Assembly: GCA_052387255.1 (NCBI GenBank)
Contig: JBQTJI010000044.1
Coordinates: 1 to 64,000 of the forward strand
Direction of reading: 5' to 3'
From: JBBQXK01 sp052387255
Lineage (GTDB): Bacteria > Pseudomonadota > Alphaproteobacteria > Rhodobacterales > Rhodobacteraceae
Length of the DNA stretch: 64,000 nt
In this document: positions 9,142 to 18,060 of the stretch, in pieces
How the letters are laid out: each line of letters begins with the position of its first letter
Numbering within the stretch: position 1 is the stretch's first letter
The notes under the pieces: model-generated
What the model saw: only the letters and a program-made list of their open reading frames with translations
What the model was told of the DNA's origin: nothing
Databases searched by the model: none
Translations under genes and position numbers: made by a program

Positions 9142-9198
9142 CCAAAACCGATTTCTTCAAAGAAATCGGAGCGGAATTTTCGAGAATTCCGGCTTTGG
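9142..9198. terminator. double hairpin at convergent betA / Hint-gene junction
   Basis: There are two adjacent stem-loops. CCGATTTCT-TCAA-AGAAATCGG lies at 9148-9169, and CGGAATT...AATTCCG at about 9172-9191. Both are enclosed by CCAAA (9142-9146) and TTTGG (9194-9198), so a three-way junction is possible. It lies between two convergent genes and probably ends both transcripts. A similar pair of hairpins lies at the convergent anmK/rarD junction. Confidence 0.5.
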
Positions 9199-9240
9199 TC
9201 CGCCGCCGCGCAACCGGGCAGCGCCATTGGGAAGCACGGA

Positions 9241-9681
9241 TCAGGCCGGAACCGCGACCGCCTCGCAGCCGAATTCCAGCCCCTGGGCGTAGATCACGGC
9301 AGGCTGGTCGAACACCAGGCGGAACACGCGGATGTCGCGCCGCGCCTCGGCCCGGATATATTCGCCGTCGGCCAGACGTGCCGCCGGGATCATCGCCTGC
9401 GCCGCACCGGCCAGGGCCTGCGCGCGCCAGTCGCGCACCAGGATCGGCTGGTCGGCGGCGACGACGATATCCTCGTCCGGGCGTTCGTTCCCCAGTGCAC
9501 TGGCCGAGATGCGGACCAGCCGGGCGTGGCGGTCGCGGCGCACCGCGATGTCGCGCAGCACCAGCGCCCCGGCACGGGTCACGATGCGGTCGCCGGGTGC
9601 CAGCGCCTCGACAGCCCGCGCGCCCTTCAGCGTCATCACGATGCTGCCTTCGACCAGTCCGGTGTTCGCATCCTGCATCAT
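9241..9681 (-). CDS. stand-alone Hint-domain protein, probably catalytically dead
   Basis: This is a 146-aa protein consisting almost only of a Hint (hedgehog/intein, Hint_2 type) domain. It shows VEGSIVMTLKGARAVEALAP, then GDRIVTRAG, and later AADQPILVRDWRA. In Rhodobacterales this domain usually sits at the end of large secreted proteins. Here the residue that is normally a nucleophilic cysteine at the domain start is not cysteine (GLVEGS), and the block that usually carries a histidine reads AADQP. Self-cleavage is therefore unlikely. A second possible ATG lies 3 bases inside. The gene is convergent with betA. Confidence 0.65.
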   Translation of the reverse strand: MMQDANTGLVEGSIVMTLKGARAVEALAPGDRIVTRAGALVLRDIAVRRDRHARLVRISASALGNERPDEDIVVAADQPILVRDWRAQALAGAAQAMIPAARLADGEYIRAEARRDIRVFRLVFDQPAVIYAQGLEFGCEAVAVPA

Positions 9682-9805
9682 TCAGCCCTCTCTTCGCGTC
9701 GTGGTCATCATTTGGCGATGATTGTTGCAACAAAAGGTTAAGGTCGGGGCAAAATTGGGGCAGTCCCCTCGCGCCCCGCGCCAAGGTTTGCTAACTGGGC
9801 AGGGG

Positions 9806-9890
9806 GCGGGTGTGGCGGAACTGGCAGACGCACCGGATTTAGGTTCCGGCGCCGCAAGGCTTGGGGGTTCAAGTCCCTTCACCCGCACCA
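9806..9890 (+). tRNA. tRNA-Leu (UAG anticodon)
   Basis: The cloverleaf is complete. The acceptor stem is GCGGGTG (9806-9812) with CACCCGC (9880-9886), followed by A and an encoded CCA (9888-9890). The anticodon stem is CCGGA (9833-9837) with TCCGG (9845-9849), and the 7-base loop has TAG at 9840-9842. There is a long variable arm and GGTTCAAGTCC in the T arm. The length of 85 and the long variable arm fit class II tRNA-Leu reading CUA-family codons. Confidence 0.95.
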
Positions 9891-9912
9891 CAGGCCATCG
9901 CGCAGACGAAGA

Positions 9913-9937
9913 GGGCGGGCCCGGTGGCCCGCCCTTT
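9913..9937 (+). terminator. intrinsic terminator after tRNA-Leu
   Basis: GGGCGGGCC (9913-9921) pairs perfectly with GGCCCGCCC (9926-9934) around the loop CGGT and is followed by TTT. It lies 22 bases after the tRNA CCA and before the convergent small secreted-protein gene. Confidence 0.8.
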
Positions 9938-9956
9938 CGCCGACATGTTCGGACGG

Positions 9957-10166
9957 TCAGCCCGCGCATTCGGGGTATTCGATCAGGTCGCGCGGATCGT
10001 CGCAGCCCGACCCGCCGGGGATACGCCGCTTGCGGCGCTTCTCGACGGTGCCGTCGATCATCTTCTCGACCGGGTACAGGCCGTCTGCCAGAACACCGGC
10101 CTGGGCGGCGGTGGTGACGGGCATCAGGAAGGTCAGGGCAGTTGCCGCCAGGATCAGGGATTTCAT
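9957..10166 (-). CDS. small secreted protein of unknown function (69 aa)
   Basis: This is a short gene with a good start: ATG at 10166 preceded by an AGGAGAC-like ribosome-binding site. The first 23 residues are a signal peptide (MKSLILAATALTFLMPVTTA, then AQA). The mature part has a basic cluster (VEKRRKRRIPGG) and two cysteines (SGCDDP and PECAG) that could form one disulfide. I recognise no family. It stands alone between tRNA-Leu and the two-component operon. Confidence 0.65.
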   Translation of the reverse strand: MKSLILAATALTFLMPVTTAAQAGVLADGLYPVEKMIDGTVEKRRKRRIPGGSGCDDPRDLIEYPECAG

Positions 10167-10290
10167 CAGGGTCTCCTTTGCTTGTCTGATGATCCCAAGC
10201 TACCCCCGCCCGCCGCCCGGCATCAGGGACCATGGGCCGCCGAAATGGGGCCGTCGCATCGGACCAAGGTCTGATGACGCGGGCGCGGCG

Positions 10291-10947
10291 TCAGGGGCCT
10301 GCCGGCCTGCGCGCCAGCATCGCCGCCTCGACCCGGTTGCGGACGTGCAGCTTCTGCAAGATCGACGTCATGTAGTGCTTGACGGTCTTTTCCTGGATAT
10401 CCAGCCGCGCGCCGACCTCCTTGTTGCTCAGGCCCTGCGCGACCAGGTTCAGGATGTCCTCCTCGCGCCGCGACAGGTCGGCCAGGGGGTCGGGGGCGGC
10501 CGTGCCGGCCGGCTTGCCGCGCATCGCCACCAGAAGCCGCCCCGCCAGCCCCGGCGACACATAGGACCGCCCCGCCGCCAGGTCGCGCACGACATCGACC
10601 AGTTCCGACGCGCCCACCCCCTTGAGCACATAGCCCGCCGCCCCCAGCTTCAGCGCCTGCATGACCTGCGCCTCGTCCTCGGACGCGGTCAGCATGGCGA
10701 CCCTGGGCGGTGACGTCATCTGCATGATCCGGCGCAGCGCCCCCAGCCCGCCGCCCCCGGGCATCGAGATGTCCAGGAGCACCAGGTCGGGGGAAAGCCG
10801 TTCGGCCAGGTCCGCCGCCGCCTCGCCGTCCCGGGCCTGGGCCAGGATGTCGATCCCCGCCTCGGCCAGAATCCGCGCGACCCCCTCGCGGTAGATCGGA
10901 TGGTCATCGGCCAGCACCAGCCGTATCGCGTGGTTGTCCCCGGTCAT
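10291..10947 (-). CDS. NarL/FixJ-family response regulator
   Basis: This is a two-component DNA-binding regulator (218 aa). The receiver domain has the acidic pair in VLADDHPIYREG, a phospho-acceptor Asp in LVLLDISMPGG and the switch Lys in GYVLKGVG. The C-terminal LuxR helix-turn-helix is LSRREEDILNLVAQGLSNKE, then VGARLDIQEKTVKHYM. Its start overlaps the stop of the upstream kinase gene by 4 bases, so the pair is translationally coupled and very likely cognate. Target genes cannot be told from the sequence. Confidence 0.9.
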   Translation of the reverse strand: MTGDNHAIRLVLADDHPIYREGVARILAEAGIDILAQARDGEAAADLAERLSPDLVLLDISMPGGGGLGALRRIMQMTSPPRVAMLTASEDEAQVMQALKLGAAGYVLKGVGASELVDVVRDLAAGRSYVSPGLAGRLLVAMRGKPAGTAAPDPLADLSRREEDILNLVAQGLSNKEVGARLDIQEKTVKHYMTSILQKLHVRNRVEAAMLARRPAGP

Positions 10948-12326
10948 ACCGCCCCTTCCAGGTCAAGCTCCATGGTCAGCGCCGCCCCCGGCCCGTCGTC
11001 GCGGTTGCGCACGTCGATCGATCCGCCCAGGCTTTCCACCCGGTCGGCCAGGCCGACCAGCCCCAGACCGTCCTCGCCGCTGCTGACATCGGCGGGCAGG
11101 CCGGCGAAACCGGGGCCGCGGTCCAGCACGGACAGCGACAGGCGCTGTGCCCGCAGGCGCAGGGCGATGGCCTGGCCCCGGCCCTCGCCATGTTTCCAGC
11201 CGTTGTTCAGCCCTTCCTGGACGAAGCGGAAGCAGCAGATCTTGACCGCAATGGGTACCTCGGGCAGGGTGCCCGGCGGCACGTCCACCGCCACTTCGGC
11301 CCCGGTGCGCGCGCCGTGCGCCTCGGCCAGGCCCTGCAGGATGTCGACCAGCGGGCGCTGCTCGATGTCGGGCAGGGACAACCCGCGCGAGATGTTGCGA
11401 ATCTCGACGATGGAATCCTTCACCGCGCGGTCGATCTCGTCCACCACCGCCTGTGCCGACCCACCCGCGACCTGCCCGCGCAGCGCTTCCAGCCGCAGCG
11501 CGGCATAGGCCATCAGTTGCGCCGGACCGTCGTGCAGGTCGGCCCCGATGCGGCGCAGTGACTGGTCGTTGACCGCCGATGACCGCGCCGCCGCGCCCTG
11601 CACCCGCAGGCGCAGCGTGACGTTGCGGTTGGCCAGTTCCTTGAGCGCCGCCATCTGGCGGTCGATGGTGCGGCTGCCGCGCAGCACGATCAGGAACAGC
11701 GTGGCGCCGATGACCGCGACAGCCGCCCCGACCATGCCCCAGGCCAGCCTGCGCACGCGCACCAGATCGACCAGCAACTGGGTGCCCACCTCATAGAACT
11801 CGGCCACCGCGATGACCTGTCCCGTCCGCCGGTCGCGGATCGGCGCATAGATCTCCAGAAGCGGCAGGCCAAGCGCGTGTTCGGCCACGTCTTCCACGTC
11901 GCCGGTATCGTTGAAGTCGGCCCGCACCTCGCCCGTCCAGGCGCGGGCCAGATTGTCGGTCGGAGGAAACCGGCGGCCGACCAGGGCGGCGTTCGACGCA
12001 TCGACAAGCAGGCCGTCCTCGCGCCAGATCTTGAAGGACACCACCCTTTGCCCCAGGGCCGTATCCGACAACAGCCGCCCGATCTCGGCGCGCGAGGCTG
12101 CGGACAGGTAGGGTCGTGTCGCCAGTTCCTGGGTCAGGGGGGCCACGAAGCTGTCCATGTAGAGGGCGGTCGATGTCGCGGTGTTGCGCACCACCGCATC
12201 CTCGATCCGGCCCGACACGAAGAACCCCGCCACCACCGCCGCCACGGCCAGCACCACCCCTCCGGCCACGGCGAACTGGCCGGCCAGCGACAGGTCCGAC
12301 CAGGGATCGGCAAAGGGAATGGCCAT
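10944..12326 (-). CDS. NarX/DegS-type sensor histidine kinase
   Basis: This is a membrane sensor kinase (460 aa) paired with the response regulator downstream. A first membrane helix (GQFAVAGGVVLAVAAVVAGFF, about residues 15-36) is followed by an extracytoplasmic sensor region of about 150 residues. A second helix is AWGMVGAAVAVIGATLFLIV. The HisKA_3 dimerisation part has the phospho-His in RRIGADLHDGPAQLMA, and the ATPase has an N box (FVQEGLNNGWKHGEG) and a G box (DRGPGFAG). The ATG at 12326 was preferred over a TTG at 12383. The signal sensed is unknown. Confidence 0.87.
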   Translation of the reverse strand: MAIPFADPWSDLSLAGQFAVAGGVVLAVAAVVAGFFVSGRIEDAVVRNTATSTALYMDSFVAPLTQELATRPYLSAASRAEIGRLLSDTALGQRVVSFKIWREDGLLVDASNAALVGRRFPPTDNLARAWTGEVRADFNDTGDVEDVAEHALGLPLLEIYAPIRDRRTGQVIAVAEFYEVGTQLLVDLVRVRRLAWGMVGAAVAVIGATLFLIVLRGSRTIDRQMAALKELANRNVTLRLRVQGAAARSSAVNDQSLRRIGADLHDGPAQLMAYAALRLEALRGQVAGGSAQAVVDEIDRAVKDSIVEIRNISRGLSLPDIEQRPLVDILQGLAEAHGARTGAEVAVDVPPGTLPEVPIAVKICCFRFVQEGLNNGWKHGEGRGQAIALRLRAQRLSLSVLDRGPGFAGLPADVSSGEDGLGLVGLADRVESLGGSIDVRNRDDGPGAALTMELDLEGAV

Positions 12327-12465
12327 GCCCGTACCCCGCAAGCTGCGCGCGGACAGACTGTCGAAGCCCGTGCCGGAAGACAAGCCGGGGCAGGGCGCGG
12401 CACGGGTGGGACGCGCGTCCGGGCGGGCGGCTGTTTTCCCCCTCGCATCGCCCCGAATCCTTTGC

Positions 12466-12471
12466 TAGAAG
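12466..12471 (+). promoter_or_regulatory. possible -10 element of tig
   Basis: TTTGCTAGAAGGCCGCAG resembles the acpP promoter region (CTTGCTATAGGCCCGCAG), with TAGAAG as the -10 hexamer. No good -35 hexamer is seen at 16-18 bases. The 243-base gap separates the divergent kinase and tig genes and must hold both promoters. Confidence 0.3.
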
Positions 12472-12569
12472 GCCGCAGATTTTCCTGCCCCCGCGGCGCG
12501 ATCCCCGGGGGCCTTTGCTTTGCATCCCGGCCTGCGCAAGGTCCGGGCGAACGGACGGAAGGACGAAAG

Positions 12570-13904
12570 ATGCAGGTCACCCAGACCCTGAACGAAGGCC
12601 TCAAGCGCGGCTACACGATCACCGTGTCGGCGGCGGAACTGGACAGCAAGGTTCAGGCGAAACTGGTTGAGGCACAGCCCGAGGTCGAGATGAAGGGCTT
12701 TCGCAAGGGCAAGGTGCCGATGGCCATGCTGCGCAAGCAGTTCGGCCCGCGCATCCTGGGCGACGCCATGCAAGAGGCCATCGACGGAGCGATGAAGTCG
12801 CATTTCGACACCAGCGGAGACCGCCCCGCACTGCAGCCCGAGATCAAGATGGTCGGCGGCGACACCTGGGCCGAAGGGCAGGACGTGGTCGTCGAGATGA
12901 CCTACGAGGCGCTGCCCCCGATCCCGGAACTGGACACTGCCGCCCTGGCGCTGGACCGCCTGACCGTGGCCGCCGACGACGCGGCGGTGGACGAGGCGCT
13001 GGCCCGGCTGGCCGACGGGGCCAAGACCTGGGAGGCGCGCAAGAAGGGGGCCAAGGCCCAGGACGGCGACCAGGTGGTGATCGACTTCAAGGGCAGCGTC
13101 GACGGCGAGGCGTTCGAGGGCGGCAGCGCCGAGGACTATCCGCTGGTGCTGGGATCGAACTCGTTCATCCCCGGCTTCGAGGAACAGCTTGTCGGGACCA
13201 AGGCGGGCGACGAGGTGACGGCGAACGTGACCTTCCCCGAAGGCTATGGGGCCAAGCATCTGGCGGGCAAGGCGGCGGTCTTTGCCTGCACCGTCAAGGC
13301 GGTGAACCAGGGGCAGCCTGCGGTGCTGGATGACGAGCTGGCCAAGAAATACGGTGCCGCCGACCTGGCCGCGCTGCGCGAACAGATCGCGGGACGGCTG
13401 GCCAACGAATACAAGGGTGCCGCGCGCGCGGTGATGAAGCGCTCGCTCCTGGACCAGCTGGACGCGCAGGTGACGTTCGACCTGCCCGCCAAACTGGTCG
13501 AAGCCGAGGCGGCCCAGATCGCGCACCAGCTGTGGCACGAGGAAAACCCCGAGGTGCACGACCACAACCACGGCGCGGTCGACCCCACCGACGAGCACAA
13601 GGCCCTGGCGGTCCGCCGCGTGCGGCTGGGCCTGCTCTTGGCCGAGGTCGGGCGCAAGGCCGAGATCAGCGTGACCGACGCCGAGATGACCCAGGCCGTG
13701 CTGCAGGCGGCGCGGCAGTATCCGGGGCAGGAACGGGCGTTCTTCGAGTTTGTCCAGAAGAACCCCCAGATGCAGCAGCAGCTGCGCGCGCCCCTGTTCG
13801 AGGACAAGGTCGTCGATCACATCGTGGCGGCGTCCACGGTCACCGAACGGACCGTGTCGAAGGAAGACCTGCAAAAGGCGGTCGACGCGCTGGACGACAT
13901 GTGA
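12570..13904 (+). CDS. tig: trigger factor (ribosome-associated chaperone and prolyl isomerase)
   Basis: This is a chaperone that binds the ribosomal exit tunnel and shields nascent chains. At 444 aa it has the usual three-domain layout. The N-terminal ribosome-binding part carries the GFRKGKVPM signature loop (about residue 44). The FKBP-like domain is around QDGDQVVIDFKGSVDGEAFE and FIPGFEEQLVGTKAGDE. A long helical C-terminal domain follows. The ATG at 12570 (MQVTQTLNEGLKRGYT) follows GGAAGGACGAAAG; the open frame runs far upstream but without family similarity. Confidence 0.96.
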   Translation: MQVTQTLNEGLKRGYTITVSAAELDSKVQAKLVEAQPEVEMKGFRKGKVPMAMLRKQFGPRILGDAMQEAIDGAMKSHFDTSGDRPALQPEIKMVGGDTWAEGQDVVVEMTYEALPPIPELDTAALALDRLTVAADDAAVDEALARLADGAKTWEARKKGAKAQDGDQVVIDFKGSVDGEAFEGGSAEDYPLVLGSNSFIPGFEEQLVGTKAGDEVTANVTFPEGYGAKHLAGKAAVFACTVKAVNQGQPAVLDDELAKKYGAADLAALREQIAGRLANEYKGAARAVMKRSLLDQLDAQVTFDLPAKLVEAEAAQIAHQLWHEENPEVHDHNHGAVDPTDEHKALAVRRVRLGLLLAEVGRKAEISVTDAEMTQAVLQAARQYPGQERAFFEFVQKNPQMQQQLRAPLFEDKVVDHIVAASTVTERTVSKEDLQKAVDALDDM

Positions 13905-13974
13905 CCCCGGCGGCCTTTCGCGCCGCCCGCGCGAAAGGCCCGCCTGCCGGTGACAAGGAAGGGTGCTTTCCTGC

Positions 13975-14907
13975 ATGAAGTGGCTGCTGCACAAGCTGGG
14001 GCGTCCCAGGGCCCCCGTGGCGGGCGACGGGACGGCGGCCGAGGCGGCGGCTTTGGCGGTGCCCCCGGTGGCCCGAAAGCCGCTTGTCCATCCGTCCGAA
14101 CGGCCCATTCCCTTTGTTCCCAGGGGCGACCGCACGCCGCTGTTCTTCCTGCATATTCCCAAGACATCCGGATCCAGCGTCAACCGGCTTCTGGCCGACG
14201 TCTATGGCAGCGGCAACCTGATCGAGCATGCCGAGTACACCGTGCCCAAGCTGTTGGACGGCAGCCTGCCGACGATGGCCGTGGACTGCGTGTCGGCGCA
14301 TTTCCCGCTGTGCCACTGGGCGCTGTACCGCGAGACGGACGCCTATGCCCGCGCCACCATCCTGCGCGACCCCTGGCAGCGGCTGGTCAGCCATGTGAAC
14401 TGGACCAACCGCTTCAACAACGGCGAGCCTCTGCCGACGTCGGGGCGGGGGGCGGCGGCGACGCGGGCGGTGGTCGAGGTTCTGGCGCGGACCGATTTCC
14501 AGCGGCGCGACCATATTCAGGCGCTGTTCGACGTGGTGCAGGCCGAGCCGGACTTCATCCTGTTCGACAACCTGCAGGTCCGCATGCTCGTCACCGGCAA
14601 TCCGCAGTCGAGCCTGCAGGTGCCTGACGAAGGGTCGCTGCGCAATGCGCGGTCCAACCTGAAACAGTTCGCCGTCTGGGGCATCTGCGAGGATCAGGCG
14701 GGGTTCCAGCAGCGCCTGCTGAATGCCGTGGGCAGCGATGTGCAGCCCGTGCCGATCCACGAGAATGCGGGCCAACCGCTGGCCCTGACCCCCGACAACG
14801 ACATCGCGCGCGAGGTCTTTGCGCCCTGGATCGGCCTTGACCAGTCGCTGTACGACAGGGCGGTGGCGATGCTGCGGGTGCGCGCGCGCAAAGCTCAGAC
14901 GACATAG
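13975..14907 (+). CDS. sulfotransferase-family protein (310 aa)
   Basis: This is a third sulfotransferase-like protein, from a different branch than the pair at 1021 and 2833. The phosphosulfate loop is FFLHIPKTSGSSVNRLL and the second cofactor segment is ARATILRDPWQRLVSHVNW, typical of carbohydrate or Stf0/family-2 sulfotransferases. The ATG at 13975 has AAGGAAGGG 11 bases upstream; a GTG at 13963 is too close to that site. The last 13 bases overlap the 3' end of the convergent RTX gene. The acceptor is unknown; exopolysaccharide is possible. Confidence 0.75.
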   Translation: MKWLLHKLGRPRAPVAGDGTAAEAAALAVPPVARKPLVHPSERPIPFVPRGDRTPLFFLHIPKTSGSSVNRLLADVYGSGNLIEHAEYTVPKLLDGSLPTMAVDCVSAHFPLCHWALYRETDAYARATILRDPWQRLVSHVNWTNRFNNGEPLPTSGRGAAATRAVVEVLARTDFQRRDHIQALFDVVQAEPDFILFDNLQVRMLVTGNPQSSLQVPDEGSLRNARSNLKQFAVWGICEDQAGFQQRLLNAVGSDVQPVPIHENAGQPLALTPDNDIAREVFAPWIGLDQSLYDRAVAMLRVRARKAQTT

Positions 14908-16412
14908 ATGTCGCCGGCCGCCAGGGCCGCCGCGCCGGTCAGCGTGAGCAGAAGCTGCGCCGCCCCTGCGCCGTCGCCGTCGGCATCCCAGAACAGCAGG
15001 CCGTCCGGTCCCGTGGCGTCATAGACGAACTGCGCCCCGGAACCGACCGGGGCACCGAACGCGAGGTCGCCGCCCGTGATCGGGCCGATCCCCGCCGCAC
15101 CGGGCAGCAGGGCCAGCTGAAAGTCCAGCCGGTCGGTGCCCGTCTCGAAATCGGCAATGGTGTCGCCGGGTCCGCCCGCTTCGGGCAGGGTGTTGAAGCG
15201 AAAGACATCGGCCCCCGCATCGCCGTGGAACACGTCGCTGCCCCGGCCCGAGATGATCGTGTCGTTGCCGTCCCCGCCGTACACCAGGTCGTGGCCCTTG
15301 CCCGCCGAGATGCGGTCGTCGTTTGCCCCGCCGTGGAGCGTGTCGTTGTGCCCGCCGCCGATCAGGATGTCGTTGCCGTCGCCGCCCTCGATCACGTCAT
15401 GCCCGTGGTCGCCGCGCAGATAGTCGTTGTCCACCCCGCCGTTCAGGGAGTCGTTGCCCACCCCTCCGAACCCCGTGTCGGCACCGTCGCCCAGGGTGAT
15501 CGTGTCGGCCATTCCGCTGCCGAAGACGACGAAATGTTCGAACCCCGTCAGGGCCGACCCCCGGCCGTCGGTCGCCGCCGGGCCGCTCGCGTCGAAGGCC
15601 AGCGCATCGCAGCCGCAGCTTTCGGCCACCAGCGTGTCGTCGCCGATGCCCCCTTCCAGCGTGTTGGCATCGCCGATCAGGTAGGACAGCTCGTCATCGC
15701 CGCCGCCCATGTCGGCCCGGTTCGCGCCACCTTCCAGCGCAACATTGTCGTCGCCGTCCGCCGCGATGACAGTGTCGTCGCCGTCGTCCAGCACCGCCTG
15801 CAACACCTCGACCCCGGTGAACTGCAGGTCGGGCTGCACCAGGCCGGCCCCGCCCGTGGACACCGCAAAGGGATTGGCGGCAGTCATGTCGATGTGGACA
15901 TTCCCGACGTTGCCGAAAAAGAAGTTCGCCCAGAACAGGCCCAGCGTGTCCACACCCGCCCCGCCGTCGAACACTCCGCCCGCCGTCGGCACGAACAGGG
16001 CCACGTCGTTGCCAAGGCCGCCATAGACGCTGTCGCGGTCCTGTTCCGACGCCCCGGTGACCAGGAACAGGTCGTGCCCCTTGCCGCCATAGAGCGCGTC
16101 GTTGCCGATACTGCCGATGATCGTGTCGTTGCCGCGCCCGCCGAAGATGTCGTCGTTGCCCCAGCCCGCGTCGAGCAGATCGTGCCCGTCGCCGCCCCAG
16201 AGCCGGTCCTGCTGGTCGCCGCCGTCCAGCTCGTCCTGGCCCTCGCCGCCGAAGATGCGGTCCTCGCCGCCTTCGCCATACAGCAGGTCGTCGGCGGCCA
16301 GTCCATGCAGCGTGTCGTGGCCCGCGTCGGCCAGGATCGTGTCAAGATCGCTGCCGTCGCCGGTCTGCAAGAGGTCGGGACCGGTCGTGCCGAACAGCGG
16401 GTTCGCGGGCAT
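14895..16412 (-). CDS. RTX calcium-binding-repeat protein (505 aa)
   Basis: This is a secreted protein built mostly of glycine- and aspartate-rich nonapeptides (GGxGxDxLx), for example LYGEGGEDRIFGGEGQD and YGGDGNDTIISGRGSD. These bind calcium and fold after export. There is no signal peptide. The C terminus (FHGDAGADVFRF, then DFETGTDRLDF, ending DIYVV) resembles a peptidase-M10-type C-terminal region and probably carries a type I secretion signal. No protease or lipase domain is visible, so it may be structural or adhesive. No exporter genes are nearby. It is related to the next gene, 128 bases upstream. Confidence 0.85.
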   Translation of the reverse strand: MPANPLFGTTGPDLLQTGDGSDLDTILADAGHDTLHGLAADDLLYGEGGEDRIFGGEGQDELDGGDQQDRLWGGDGHDLLDAGWGNDDIFGGRGNDTIIGSIGNDALYGGKGHDLFLVTGASEQDRDSVYGGLGNDVALFVPTAGGVFDGGAGVDTLGLFWANFFFGNVGNVHIDMTAANPFAVSTGGAGLVQPDLQFTGVEVLQAVLDDGDDTVIAADGDDNVALEGGANRADMGGGDDELSYLIGDANTLEGGIGDDTLVAESCGCDALAFDASGPAATDGRGSALTGFEHFVVFGSGMADTITLGDGADTGFGGVGNDSLNGGVDNDYLRGDHGHDVIEGGDGNDILIGGGHNDTLHGGANDDRISAGKGHDLVYGGDGNDTIISGRGSDVFHGDAGADVFRFNTLPEAGGPGDTIADFETGTDRLDFQLALLPGAAGIGPITGGDLAFGAPVGSGAQFVYDATGPDGLLFWDADGDGAGAAQLLLTLTGAAALAAGDIYVV

Positions 16413-16539
16413 GCGCGAGTCCTTCGGTCAGGGGCAGGGGGTGGCGCGAAACGGACCCGGAACGCAATGCGAATGGATGCAGGATGCCAGCGAACGGTGC
16501 GGCGCGCAATCAACCTTTGCCCCTGCCACAGGCCGCCGG

Positions 16540-17949
16540 TCACACGATGTAGATGTCGGTTCCCGCCAGGTCCGGGGCATCCATCAGCACGACCAGCGCC
16601 GTGGCCATGCCCGAACCCGTGCCGTCGGCATCCCAGTAAAGGATGCCCGACGTCCCCGAGATGAGGTACAGGAACTGCCCCTGCGTGCCGCTGACGGTCT
16701 GGAACGACAGGTCCGCCGCCGCCATCTGTCCAGGGTCCGGCATGCCGCCCAGGATGCCCTGCGCAAAGGCGATGCGGTCCGTGCCGGTGGCGAAGTCGCC
16801 GATCCGGTCATGGGCCACGACATTCTCGGGCGGGGTCAGGAAGCGGAACGTGTCGGCCCCGCCCTCACCCCACAGCAGATCGGCCCCCTGACCGTCGTAG
16901 AGCGTGTCGCGCCCCTCGCCCCCCATCAGCACGTCGTCGCCCGCCCCGCCGAACAGCCGGTCGGCGTCGTCCCCGCCGTACAGGGTATCGCGGCCGCCGC
17001 CACCGCCCAGGCTGTCGCTGCCGGTGTCGCCCTGAACCTCGTCGTTGTTGCCGCCCCCGATCAGGGTGTCGCTGCCGTCCATGCCGAGCAGGGTGTCGTC
17101 GCCCCGGAAGCCCTTGACCAGATCGTTGCCGTCATAGGTGCGGACGATGTCGCCCTGCGTGCTGCCCTCGATCTCGTAGCGTTCGAATCCGGTGATCTCG
17201 GACAGCTGCCCTTCATCGACCGAGCCGTCGAATCCGACGATGAAGTACACCGAAAAGGTTGCGTCGATGACGATCAGCAGGTCGTCGCCGCCGCCACCGT
17301 CCAGCGTGTGCTGCCCGCCATAGCCGACGGCAACGATATCATCGCCCGCCCCGGCCAGAAGCGTGTTGTCCCCGCGCCCGCCAAAGAGGGTGTCACCCAG
17401 CGCCCCGCCGATGACGCTGTCATCCCCCGCCCCGCCGTTGAAGTGCAGCCGCTCGAAGTTCAGGAAGTCGAGGCTCAGGCCGCCGTCGCCCGTTGCAGTG
17501 CCGCTGCCGGTCGAAAAGTCGATGGTGGCGGCGGCACCGGGCAATCCCGGCAGATAGGGCGTCAGTCCCAACACATCGTCGCCGTCGCCGCCGTTGGCAA
17601 TGGCCCCCAGGGGGCCGATTACCGAGACGACGTCGTCGCCGGCCCCGCCATTGGCACGCGCGCGGCTGCCCGCCTCGCCCACGCCACCGAGGAAGATCAG
17701 GTCGTTGCCCGTACCGCCATAGTTGACCGACAGGTCGCCGTGGGCATCCAGCGTATCGTTGCCGTTGCCGCCGTACAGCGTGTCGCGCCCGTTCGTGCCG
17801 TCAAGCAGGTCGTCGTCGGCCCCGCCATACAGCACATCGTTGCCGCCAAGGCCCGTAAGCGTGTCATTGCCCGCGTCGCCATAGAGGGTATCGTCGTCGG
17901 GGCTGCCCGGCGTGTTGTCGGGTCCGGGGGTTCCTGGAAAGACGGGCAT
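16540..17949 (-). CDS. RTX calcium-binding-repeat protein (469 aa)
   Basis: This is a paralogue of the neighbouring RTX gene with the same repeat type (DDDTLYGDAGNDTLTGLGGN, LFGGAGDDVLMGGEGRD) and a matching C terminus (DTFRFLTPPENV, IGDFATGTDRIAF, ending DIYIV). This suggests one type I export signal shared by both. A central stretch of about 60 residues without repeats (around FSVYFIVGFDGSVDEGQLSE) interrupts the array. The ATG at 17949 has GCAGGAG upstream and starts MPVFPGTPGPDN; a longer start exists at 17985 without a good ribosome-binding site. The function beyond calcium binding is unknown. Confidence 0.85.
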   Translation of the reverse strand: MPVFPGTPGPDNTPGSPDDDTLYGDAGNDTLTGLGGNDVLYGGADDDLLDGTNGRDTLYGGNGNDTLDAHGDLSVNYGGTGNDLIFLGGVGEAGSRARANGGAGDDVVSVIGPLGAIANGGDGDDVLGLTPYLPGLPGAAATIDFSTGSGTATGDGGLSLDFLNFERLHFNGGAGDDSVIGGALGDTLFGGRGDNTLLAGAGDDIVAVGYGGQHTLDGGGGDDLLIVIDATFSVYFIVGFDGSVDEGQLSEITGFERYEIEGSTQGDIVRTYDGNDLVKGFRGDDTLLGMDGSDTLIGGGNNDEVQGDTGSDSLGGGGGRDTLYGGDDADRLFGGAGDDVLMGGEGRDTLYDGQGADLLWGEGGADTFRFLTPPENVVAHDRIGDFATGTDRIAFAQGILGGMPDPGQMAAADLSFQTVSGTQGQFLYLISGTSGILYWDADGTGSGMATALVVLMDAPDLAGTDIYIV

Positions 17950-18060
17950 TGCCAATACTCCTGCTGGGCTATTGTTTCCAAGCACAAATTTGCGGTGACC
18001 TGTGCGGGATCATTGCAGCCCTTGCAGCGTCGCGCAATCCCGGCGGGGCGTGCGGCCGCC

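Noticed and set aside
12484..12516. GC-rich GCCCCC/GGGGGC hairpin upstream of tig as an attenuator
   Set aside because: The stem is interrupted by a long loop, only a CTTTG follows, and CCCCGGGG can pair with itself; too weak to call.
15200..17900. Repeated CGTCGTTGCC-like words resembling a tandem repeat or CRISPR array
   Set aside because: The words are the coding DNA of RTX nonapeptides (GGxGxDxLx) with irregular spacing; there are no uniform repeats and spacers.
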